This document shows positions 1 to 6,358 of a DNA stretch of 8,982 nt, in pieces. The DNA comes from JANLQX01 sp031368095 (GTDB lineage Bacteria; Actinomycetota; Acidimicrobiia; Acidimicrobiales; JANYDT01). How positions within the stretch are numbered: position 1 is the stretch's first letter; each line of letters begins with the position of its first letter. The position numbers were made by a program, and so were the translations under genes. Where the stretch lies: contig JANLQX010000139.1 of NCBI GenBank assembly GCA_031368095.1, positions 1-8,982 on the forward strand. The letters run 5' to 3'. The notes beneath the pieces were generated by a model. The model ran no database searches and was not told the origin of the DNA. It saw only the letters and a list, made by a program, of their open reading frames with translations.

Positions 1-540
1 ACGGCGATCGCCGTCCGCTGTGCCGGTGACGACAAACAAGCCGGTGAGTCCGGCGAGGAACGCCGATGCCACCGGCACCATGGTGGCCGCGTGCATGCGC
101 CTCTCGGACATGGACGCGGTGAAATGTCGTGCGCCCTCGACCAGCGCGATCGGGCCGGGCTCATCAGCGGTCACGAGAACGGCCAAGCCTATGAACAATG
201 CTGGAACGGCCACCAACAACACCCACAGAACTCGGTTGCGGCGGTACTCACGCACCCCCGCCCAAAACACCGCCGCGACCCGCACCGAGACCGGAGCTAC
301 GAGCACTTTGCCTGGGACACGATTTCGCACCGACGGCGGTAACGCGGGGGAGGTCGCCGACCGAGGGCTCGCACGCTCCACCGGTACCGCTGGCGACGAG
401 AACACCCGAGCAGTACTCGTCGACCCGGTCGGAACAGAGGCCACACGCGCTGGACCGCGGTGCGGCGGCGGCGGCGCTGGCCGGGTCGTGGCGACGAGAC
501 GCACGACTGCCAGGATCGACAGACCGCCCGCCCACACCAT
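1..540 (-). CDS. ABC-2-type transporter permease, partial (runs off left edge)
   Basis: This is the membrane subunit of an ABC transporter, read on the minus strand; its C-terminus lies beyond base 1. The clearest part begins at about base 285 with a basic stretch, REYRRNRVLW. A hydrophobic helix follows (LLVAVPALFIGLAVLV), then an extracytoplasmic stretch with HFTASMSERRMHAATM, then a second helix (ASAFLAGLTGLFVV). This resembles ABC-2-type permeases that sit next to an ATPase. The frame is open upstream past base 540. The 540 ATG is a choice of convenience and GTG codons at 330, 312 and 285 are alternatives; none has a strong ribosome binding site. The segment 330-540 encodes one hydrophobic helix (VWAGGLSILAVVRLV) and a Pro/Ala/Ser/Thr-rich linker. 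Its third codon positions are GC-rich (about three quarters), so it looks like genuine coding sequence, possibly the tail of another protein joined in frame. The substrate is unknown. Confidence 0.55.
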   Translation of the reverse strand, partial: MVWAGGLSILAVVRLVATTRPAPPPPHRGPARVASVPTGSTSTARVFSSPAVPVERASPRSATSPALPPSVRNRVPGKVLVAPVSVRVAAVFWAGVREYRRNRVLWVLLVAVPALFIGLAVLVTADEPGPIALVEGARHFTASMSERRMHAATMVPVASAFLAGLTGLFVVTGTADGDRR

Positions 541-917
541 CGACCAGCCGACATCGCCGAGGGGACCGGCGTGTCCACGTACGCGACGCCGAACAGTTCG
601 AGGTGCTCTTCGCACGTGAGGCGGTCGTAGAGAACTGGTTCTTGGGGGCAGTAACCCATGCGGCCCGTGACGTTGATGGTGCCGCTGTCGGCCGCCAGTG
701 CACCCACGAGGATCTTCATCAGTGTGCTCTTGCCGGATCCGTTCTCGCCGACGAGGCCGACAACCTCTCCGGCACCGACGTCGAAGTCTGCGCCCCTGAG
801 CACGGCCAGTTCGCGTCGACGCGGCCACATCCCTCGTCGATACGACTTGGTGATGCCTTTAGCTATCAGTCCGCCAACTTCAACGTCCGCTGTTGGCATC
901 GCGGTCAACACGGTCAT
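297..917 (-). pseudogene. Truncated ABC transporter ATP-binding protein
   Basis: This is the N-terminal half of an ABC ATPase, the subunit that would power the downstream permease. From the ATG at 917, residues 17-113 match the family: a Walker A motif GENGSGKST at residues 57-65, the segment GRMGYCPQEP (85-94) containing the Q-loop glutamine Q92, and LTCEEHLELFGVAY (100-113). Homology then stops at about base 579. The frame continues to a TAG at 297-299 with Arg/Cys-rich sequence unlike a protein. No LSGG signature, Walker B or H-loop is visible in any minus-strand frame downstream. Family members are about 230-250 residues and only 113 recognisable ones remain. From 578 down, the good reading frame is that of the permease, so a deletion or rearrangement joined the two. 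The start is uncertain: ATG at 917 or 899, both overlapping the end of the upstream small gene, which suggests translational coupling. It is unlikely to hydrolyse ATP. Confidence 0.7.
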
Positions 918-1128
918 CCGAATCCCGATCGGTGTCGTGGGACCCAAGATCTTGGGACTCATTACCGTGACCACCCATATTTCCCATTGACCGCATCATG
1001 AAAAACATCATCAGCGGACAGATGGCCAACACGAGCAGGAAGGCAGGATTGAAACCGAACGCAAGCGCAAGCGCCACGCCTACGATTCCGATCATCACGT
1101 ACGTCATGGTGCGGTTGTTGCGAAACAT
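880..1128 (-). CDS. Small membrane protein with Met/His motif, DUF2933-like
   Basis: A predicted 82-residue membrane protein. After MFRNNRTM come two hydrophobic segments (residues about 10-24 and 29-44) around a GFNP turn. The motif CPLMMFFMMRSMGNMGGHG starts at residue 37, and the tail is polar and Asp/Ser/Arg-rich. The hydrophobic hairpin ending in CPLMM followed by Met/Gly/His resembles DUF2933-type small proteins often found in copper and heavy-metal clusters; this is recognition by eye, not a search. Cys37, the clustered methionines and His54 could bind Cu(I), but no function is proven. The start is set by a GGAGG eight bases upstream of the ATG; longer reading frames lack such a signal. 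It is the first gene of the minus-strand unit that continues into the broken ABC ATPase, which starts inside its last codons, and it is transcribed divergently from the metal ATPase gene. Confidence 0.75.
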   Translation of the reverse strand: MFRNNRTMTYVMIGIVGVALALAFGFNPAFLLVLAICPLMMFFMMRSMGNMGGHGNESQDLGSHDTDRDSDDRVDRDANSGR

Positions 1129-1136
1129 GGTGTGAA

Positions 1137-1141
1137 CCTCC
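1137..1141 (-). promoter_or_regulatory. Ribosome binding site of the DUF2933-like gene
   Basis: GGAGG on the minus strand (CCTCC on the plus strand), eight bases before the ATG at 1128. It decides the start of the 82-residue protein over longer in-frame alternatives. Confidence 0.75.
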
Positions 1142-1179
1142 AGTTGTCTTAAGTCCAGCCTCTGCTTCGACAGCCGGGT

Positions 1180-1204
1180 TGAAGAGGGGTCGAAGGTCCC
1201 CTCT
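1180..1204. promoter_or_regulatory. Candidate operator: inverted repeat overlapping a CTTCA-like tandem repeat
   Basis: In the 193-base region between the divergent small membrane gene (start 1128) and metal ATPase gene (start 1322), AGAGGGG (1183-1189) and CCCCTCT (1198-1204) form a perfect 7-base inverted repeat around an 8-base centre. Overlapping it on the minus strand is CTTCG-N6-CTTCA (1180-1195), with the same 11-base period as the putative response-regulator boxes elsewhere in the window, though its central six bases differ. It could be an operator for a metal regulator or the response regulator, or a hairpin in the leader. No convincing -35/-10 pair was found; TAGATA at 1272-1277 is a possible -10 for the plus strand. 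Confidence 0.3.
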
Positions 1205-1309
1205 CGACACGCCAATCGGCCCAACAATTCCTGCCGAACGGGCCTGGTCCGAAAGCGATAAGTAGACAAGGGTAGATACTTGCCCGCAGGTTCCTGGGCT
1301 TACTCGCCC

Positions 1310-1314
1310 GGAGG
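1310..1314 (+). promoter_or_regulatory. Ribosome binding site of the metal ATPase gene
   Basis: GGAGG seven bases upstream of the ATG at 1322. It fixes the start there rather than at the in-frame TTG at 1280, which would add 14 residues and has no comparable signal. Confidence 0.8.
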
Positions 1315-1321
1315 CTTTGCG

Positions 1322-3883
1322 ATGAATAGCGACGGAACGGTCGAGGCAATACTCGAAATGCAAGGCGTCCACTGGGCCACGCAATCCAAGACGGTGGAAT
1401 CGGTTCTGGGGCGACGCAAGGGAGTCGTCGCAGTACAGGCGAACCCGGTGGCCCAGACCGCTACCGTGCGCTTCGATCCGACGCTGGCGACGCCAGCCGA
1501 TCTCCAGCAATGGATCCGGGAGTGCGGTTACCACTGCGCTGGACTGTCCGTGCCAAACCATCTCTGCGACCCGTTGATCGTGCCCGCCGCTTCAAAAGAT
1601 CGGTCCGGCCCCGGTGACACTGCTGAACCCGCAGTGGGTCACCACGACATGAACAACCACAACATGAGCAATGGCGACTCGCCCCACGCTGGTATGAGTC
1701 ACGGTCCGATGGGGCACGGCGACAAATCGGTAGGCGCCGCACCGGCGATGTCCCCTCACGACGCGATGGGTCACGGCGGGCACGGTGGGATGTCGATGGA
1801 CTCGATGGTGGCCGACATGAAACGTCGGTTCCTGGTTGCTGCGGTGTTTTCGGTGCCGATCCTGTTGTGGTCACCAATTGGCCGCGACGTCCTGAACTTC
1901 CATACGTCCGCTCCGTTCGGCCTCCGCGACGACGTGTGGTCACTGCTAATCAGCCTGCCCGTCGTGTTGTGGGCATCATCCATCTTCTTCGACGGTGCAT
2001 TCCGTGCTCTACGGGCACGGACACTCGACATGATGGTCCTCGTTGCCGTAGCGATCAGTGCCGGTTGGGGGTACTCCGTTGTGGTGACACTCACCGGCGG
2101 CGGTGAGGTCTTCTACGAAGCGGCCAGCGTGCTCGCCGCCTTCGTGCTGCTCGGCCACTGGTTCGAGATGCGCGCCCGAGGAGGTGCGAACGAAGCGATA
2201 CGGACACTGCTGAATCTCGCACCCCCCGTTGCGTTGGTGATTCGTGACGGTGAACCGGTTGAGGTACCCACCGCGGAAGTTGTCGTCGGCGACGTACTGC
2301 TGGTCCGCCCTGGTGCCAAGATCGCCGTCGACGGTGTCGTCGAAGAAGGAACAAGCGACGTCGACGAATCAATGGTCACCGGCGAAAGCCTCCCGGTACG
2401 CAAAGAGTCGGGCTCAGCCGTCATCGGTGCCACCATCAACACCGACGGCACACTCCACGTACGCGCCACCAAGATCGGCGCCGACACAGCTCTCGCCCAA
2501 ATCGTCAAACTTGTTCAAGAAGCACAGAACTCCAAAGCACCCGGCCAACGACTCGCCGACCGGGCCGCTTACTGGCTGGTGTTCGTCGCACTCGCCGGTG
2601 GGCTCGGCACGTTCGCCGCATGGGCACTCTTCAGCGACCGCCCGCTCAGGGCTGCGCTGCTGTTCGCCATCACCGTGGTCGTCGTCACCTGCCCTGACGC
2701 ACTCGGACTAGCGACCCCCACCGCAATCATGGTCGGCACCGGGCTTGGAGCACAACGCGGAGTCCTGTTCAAAACGGCGACTGCCCTGGAAGCCGCCGCG
2801 CACCTCGACGTTGTTGTCATGGACAAGACCGGCACGTTGACGATGGGAAAGCCCGAAGTGACCGATGTGCTCGTCGATGAAATGCCGCGCCTCGATGTGC
2901 TCGCGCTCGCTTCAGCACTCGAACGCCAGTCCGAACATCCTCTCGGCAAAGCCATCGTCGCCGCAGCCGACGCCGAACATGCTCCACGATTCACTATCAC
3001 CGGCTTTGAGAACATCCGAGGCCAGGGTGCTATTGCGCAAGTCGACGGACGAAGCGTGGCGGTGGGCAGCGCACGCCTTCTCAACGGCCGCGGTATTCCC
3101 ACCGACCATCTCGAGGACCGACGGGCCCAGCTCGCGGAAGCTGGGCGCACGGCAATACTTGTCGCCGTCGACAACGTCGCGGTCGCAGTTATCGGAATGG
3201 CCGACGCACCCCGACCCACATCAGCTGCCACCGTTCAGGGCCTGAAGGCAATGGGTGTTGAGGTTGTCATGCTCACCGGTGACAACAAAGCCACCGCGAT
3301 GCGCATCGCTGCCAACATGGGCATCGACCAGGTCATCGCCGACGTACTTCCCGGAGACAAAGCAGCCAAAGTCGCGGAGCTCCAAGCGGCAGGCAAAAAG
3401 GTTGCCATGGTCGGCGACGGCGTGAACGACGCACCGGCCTTGGCCCAGGCCGACCTCGGGATCGCCATCGGTGCAGGTACCGACGTCGCAATCGAGACCG
3501 CCGACGTCGTCCTCATGCGATCCGACCCACTCGATATCGTCAGCGCGCTTACCATCGGTCGAGCGACCGTCAGGAAAATGCGCCAGAACCTCGCATGGGC
3601 CGTCGGTTACAACGCCATTGCCCTACCCATCGCCGCAGGCGTGTTCGTCCCCGCCTTCAACCTCATGCTCCGCCCCGAGATCGCCGCACTCTCAATGTCG
3701 GGCTCCAGCTTCCTCGTCGCTATCAACGCTCTACTCCTCAAACGATTGCGCCTCCCCGAACGCCCAACAGACTCGAAAACCAAGCAGCTGGACAGCGTGA
3801 AGGTTGAGACCCCGACGACAAGCGAGCCAGTACGCGCGGAATCGAAAACGTCTACCCCAGACCCAGTGGACACACGGAGATGA
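1322..3883 (+). CDS. P1B-type heavy-metal (probably copper) exporting ATPase with CPD motif
   Basis: An 853-residue membrane pump that uses ATP to export metal ions, most likely Cu(I). Residues 7-70 look like a heavy-metal-associated domain, but the usual GMxCxxC loop reads GVHWATQ, with W18 and Q21 in place of the cysteines. Residues 106-163 form a His/Met/Gly-rich linker, as in CopB-type pumps. Then come the membrane helices, the actuator motif TGES (353-356), the ion-channel motif CPD (457-459), the phosphorylation site DKTGT (D501), the nucleotide-binding HP (539-540), TGD (652-654) and GDGVND (698-703). The last helices contain NLAWAVGYNAIALP and MSGSSFLVAINALLLKR. A polar Thr/Pro/Ser tail of about 45 residues follows. 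CPD is unusual: CopA-type pumps have CPC and CopB-type have CPH, so metal and charge preference are less certain. All catalytic residues are present, so it should be active. Its stop overlaps the oxidase start (ATGA), implying co-translation. Confidence 0.95.
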   Translation: MNSDGTVEAILEMQGVHWATQSKTVESVLGRRKGVVAVQANPVAQTATVRFDPTLATPADLQQWIRECGYHCAGLSVPNHLCDPLIVPAASKDRSGPGDTAEPAVGHHDMNNHNMSNGDSPHAGMSHGPMGHGDKSVGAAPAMSPHDAMGHGGHGGMSMDSMVADMKRRFLVAAVFSVPILLWSPIGRDVLNFHTSAPFGLRDDVWSLLISLPVVLWASSIFFDGAFRALRARTLDMMVLVAVAISAGWGYSVVVTLTGGGEVFYEAASVLAAFVLLGHWFEMRARGGANEAIRTLLNLAPPVALVIRDGEPVEVPTAEVVVGDVLLVRPGAKIAVDGVVEEGTSDVDESMVTGESLPVRKESGSAVIGATINTDGTLHVRATKIGADTALAQIVKLVQEAQNSKAPGQRLADRAAYWLVFVALAGGLGTFAAWALFSDRPLRAALLFAITVVVVTCPDALGLATPTAIMVGTGLGAQRGVLFKTATALEAAAHLDVVVMDKTGTLTMGKPEVTDVLVDEMPRLDVLALASALERQSEHPLGKAIVAAADAEHAPRFTITGFENIRGQGAIAQVDGRSVAVGSARLLNGRGIPTDHLEDRRAQLAEAGRTAILVAVDNVAVAVIGMADAPRPTSAATVQGLKAMGVEVVMLTGDNKATAMRIAANMGIDQVIADVLPGDKAAKVAELQAAGKKVAMVGDGVNDAPALAQADLGIAIGAGTDVAIETADVVLMRSDPLDIVSALTIGRATVRKMRQNLAWAVGYNAIALPIAAGVFVPAFNLMLRPEIAALSMSGSSFLVAINALLLKRLRLPERPTDSKTKQLDSVKVETPTTSEPVRAESKTSTPDPVDTRR

Positions 3884-5472
3884 CGAACGCTGAGCGCAGG
3901 TTCCTCGATCGATTCTCCACACGCGTGGTTCACCAAATGCACGTGGAAGAGTTCGGGCCCGAGGCAGTGATCGCTCCGTCGCGACGGTTCTCGCGTCGCG
4001 AGGTGTTGGCGGGCGGCGGCGCCCTTCTGCTGCTAGGCGGTGTCAGTCCCACTGCGTTCGCGGCGACAACCTCGACCGGATCGAAGCTGGTCGGCCCGAC
4101 CGATCCCGCAGTCGAGACGCGCGATGCGAAACGTCGACGAACCGGTGCTGGGCTCGTGAAGGCGACCGTGACGGCGTCCGCGATCAAGACGGTCGTCGGT
4201 GGCCGCGAGGTATCGACATGGGCGTTCGGGGACCGACCTGGGAGCGGTGGAATCCGGGCCAAGGTCGGGGATCTGATCGAAGCGACATTCGTCAACAAGT
4301 TGCCGTCAGCAAACACGGTGCACTGGCACGGCATTGCGCTGCGCAACAACATGGACGGCGTGGCTGGGTTCACCCAGCCGTCCGTCAAACCAGGGCAGAC
4401 GTTCACCTACCGCTTCACCGCTCCTGACGCTGGCACGCACTGGTTTCACCCGCATATGGGTCTCGAACTCGACAAGGGCCTTTACGCACCATTGATCATC
4501 GAGGACCCGCACGATCCCGTCGATGCCGACGTCGACGTCACGTTGATGCTCGATGACTGGCTCGACGGCTACGGCCGCACGCAGGAAGAGGTCCTCGCCG
4601 GGCTGAAGAAGGGAGGCGGGCATTCCGGGCACAACATGGACGGCAACTCCGGGATGGGCGCAATGATGGGCGCGTCGGGATCCGGTCTCAACGGTGACGT
4701 GACCTACCCGTTGCACGTGATTAACGGCCGCGGACCGGGCGAGCGTGACACCGTGCCGGCCAAACCTGGACAACGCGTCAGGTTGCGTCTCATCAACGCC
4801 GGGTCCGATACCGCCTACCGGTTCGCGGTCGCCGAGCACCGGCTCACCATCACTCACTCGGACGGGTTCCCGGTCAAACCGGTCGAGGTCGACACCCTCC
4901 TGTTGGGCATGGGCGAGCGCTACGACGTGATCGTCACTGCGAAGTCCGGCGCGTTCGCGATCGTGGCCGTACCAGAGGGCAAAACTGACCAAGCGGGCGA
5001 AGCGGTCCTACGAACGACCAAGGCGGCACCATCACCGAAGGTCGGATCACGCCCATCAGGTCTCACTGGTCAAGTGCTGAGCTACGGCGACTTGAAGCCC
5101 ACCGACGCCGCACGGCTCCCCACCCGCAAACCCACTCGCACAGCCACCATCCGGTTGACGGCAAGCATGAACGGCTACCGGCATGGCATCAACGGGCGCT
5201 CCTTCCCCGACAGCGCACCGCTCGTCATCAGCCAGGGTGAGCGGCTGCGGCTGCGGATCATGAATGACACCATGATGTTCCACCCGATTCACCTCCACGG
5301 TCACACGTTCCAGGTTGTCGGCTCGTCGCGCAAAGACACAGTCAACGTCGCAGCGATGAGCGCAGTCGAGGTCGACATCGAGGCGGACAATCCCGGGCAG
5401 TGGATGCTCCATTGTCACAACACGTACCACCTCGAATCCGGCATGGCGACCGTCCTCTCCTATCGCCACTAA
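3880..5472 (+). CDS. Tat-exported multicopper oxidase (copper tolerance type)
   Basis: A 530-residue multicopper oxidase that would couple oxidation of a substrate, probably Cu(I) to the less toxic Cu(II), to reduction of oxygen outside the membrane. All four copper-ligand motifs are intact: HWHG (148-151), HWFHPH (187-192), HPIHLHGH (468-475) and HCHNTYHLESGM (511-522), the last giving the type 1 ligands C512 and H517 with axial M522. The signal peptide has twin arginines (SRREVLAGG, R39-R40), a hydrophobic core and an AFA site near 61, so export by the Tat pathway is expected. A Gly/Met/His-rich insert (about 244-269, with HSGHNMDGNSGMGAMMG) may bind copper, like the Met-rich inserts of CueO-type enzymes. 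The ATG overlaps the pump's stop as ATGA, with GGAG directly abutting it. The signal n-region is long (38 residues) and ATG at 3937 (residue 20) is an alternative start. Confidence 0.93.
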   Translation: MTNAERRFLDRFSTRVVHQMHVEEFGPEAVIAPSRRFSRREVLAGGGALLLLGGVSPTAFAATTSTGSKLVGPTDPAVETRDAKRRRTGAGLVKATVTASAIKTVVGGREVSTWAFGDRPGSGGIRAKVGDLIEATFVNKLPSANTVHWHGIALRNNMDGVAGFTQPSVKPGQTFTYRFTAPDAGTHWFHPHMGLELDKGLYAPLIIEDPHDPVDADVDVTLMLDDWLDGYGRTQEEVLAGLKKGGGHSGHNMDGNSGMGAMMGASGSGLNGDVTYPLHVINGRGPGERDTVPAKPGQRVRLRLINAGSDTAYRFAVAEHRLTITHSDGFPVKPVEVDTLLLGMGERYDVIVTAKSGAFAIVAVPEGKTDQAGEAVLRTTKAAPSPKVGSRPSGLTGQVLSYGDLKPTDAARLPTRKPTRTATIRLTASMNGYRHGINGRSFPDSAPLVISQGERLRLRIMNDTMMFHPIHLHGHTFQVVGSSRKDTVNVAAMSAVEVDIEADNPGQWMLHCHNTYHLESGMATVLSYRH

Positions 5473-5583
5473 CCAGCGACGGCATGGCCCTTTTGGATTG
5501 ATCGAACGTTGGGTCCGAGCGTCAGCGCCCACCGGTCAGGGGAATTTTCCGTGGTTGAGATCGGCGCAACCTTCCAACGAAAC

Positions 5584-5622
5584 CTGACGGTTCAGTCGAC
5601 GAAGAAAAGATCTCTCCGTCAG
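5584..5622. repeat. Inverted repeat between convergent genes, possible weak terminator
   Basis: CTGACGG (5584-5590) and CCGTCAG (5616-5622) are perfect complements separated by 25 bases, between the convergent ends of the oxidase and DUF305 genes. There is no U-tract after either arm and the loop is long, so a terminator role is only possible. The rest of 5473-5635 shows no convincing gene or RNA. Confidence 0.2.
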
Positions 5623-5635
5623 CGAAAATGGGCTG

Positions 5636-6313
5636 TTAACCTCCGACGAGTTTGTTCATTTCGTCGATTTCAGCCATCTGTGCGGAGATGATTTTTCCGG
5701 CGAGTGTTTTGACGTCAGCGCTTTGACCGTCGGTCTGAACGGTTTTGCTCATGGTGATGGCACCATCATGATGCTTCACCATCATGGTGAGCCACATCTT
5801 GTCGAACTCCGGTCCCGAGGCTTTGGATAGTGCGGTCATGTCTGCAGCCGACATCATTCCTTCCATAGCTCCCATTTCCATACCTTCCATGTCCATACCA
5901 TCCATGGATGCTCCCGGCACCATGGTTTCTCCCGGCTTCATGCCTGCCATGACGGGTTGGTTCCAGGCCGTTAACCACGAGTTCATCAATGCGATCTCTG
6001 GGCCTTGAGCTCCCTGGATTCGGGTTGCGAGATCGATAACCGCAGGTCCGGCTTTACGAGCCGGGTCAAGCGCCATGTCTGCCATTTCAACCGCTTGTTG
6101 ATGGTGAGGGATCATCCCTTGAGCAAACGTAACGTCACCTTTATTGAACGCCGCATCGACAACTACCGGTGTTGTTTCAGGGGACTGTGCTGCGGCGACT
6201 GTACCGATCGTTTCCGTCGTGGTTGATTTCGTGCCCGACGACGAACCGCATGCGGTCAGGGCGATGGCAGCAACAGCTGGAAGTACGAAAATGACGGATC
6301 GTTGGAAACGCAT
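5636..6313 (-). CDS. DUF305 family copper-associated lipoprotein
   Basis: A 225-residue secreted lipoprotein of the DUF305 family. The signal peptide has a basic start, a hydrophobic core and the lipobox LTAC with C22 as lipidation site. A Ser/Thr-rich spacer follows (about 23-55). The two halves of the domain carry the typical His pairs: FAQGMIPHHQQAVEMADMA (H70, H71) and MWLTMMVKHHDGAITMSK (H181, H182). Between them lies a Met-rich loop (about 131-159) with ten methionines, including DGMDMEGMEMGAMEGMM. His/Met arrangements like this suit Cu(I) or Ag(I) binding; DUF305 proteins are commonly found in copper resistance loci but their biochemistry is poorly known. AGGAG four bases before the ATG supports the start. 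The gene follows the histidine kinase by 45 bases on the same strand, and a putative response-regulator box lies about 100 bases upstream, so it may have its own induced promoter as well as operon read-through. Confidence 0.92.
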   Translation of the reverse strand: MRFQRSVIFVLPAVAAIALTACGSSSGTKSTTTETIGTVAAAQSPETTPVVVDAAFNKGDVTFAQGMIPHHQQAVEMADMALDPARKAGPAVIDLATRIQGAQGPEIALMNSWLTAWNQPVMAGMKPGETMVPGASMDGMDMEGMEMGAMEGMMSAADMTALSKASGPEFDKMWLTMMVKHHDGAITMSKTVQTDGQSADVKTLAGKIISAQMAEIDEMNKLVGG

Positions 6314-6358
6314 GATTCTCCTAAGTTCGAACGAAGCCCGTTGCAGGGTTTGCAGCTA

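Noticed and set aside
20..619. Long plus-strand open frame of 199 residues
   Set aside because: It is the antisense of the minus-strand ABC ATPase/permease region. The protein is rich in Arg, Thr and Pro with no recognisable domain, and the minus frames carry clear ABC motifs.
198..1001. Plus-strand open frame of 267 residues
   Set aside because: It lies antisense to the Walker A region of the ABC ATPase and the DUF2933-like gene, and its sequence has no domain-like pattern. High GC makes long antisense frames common here.
1280..1321. TTG start of the metal ATPase, adding 14 residues
   Set aside because: The ATG at 1322 has GGAGG at a seven-base spacing, and the added residues include the ribosome binding site itself.
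5551..5573. Small hairpin GGTTG / CAACC after the oxidase gene
   Set aside because: Only five base pairs with no T-tract; not enough to call a terminator.
5867..5910. Repeated CATACC/TCCAT units in DUF305
   Set aside because: These are explained by the repeated Met/Asp/Glu codons of the Met-rich loop, not an independent DNA repeat or CRISPR array.
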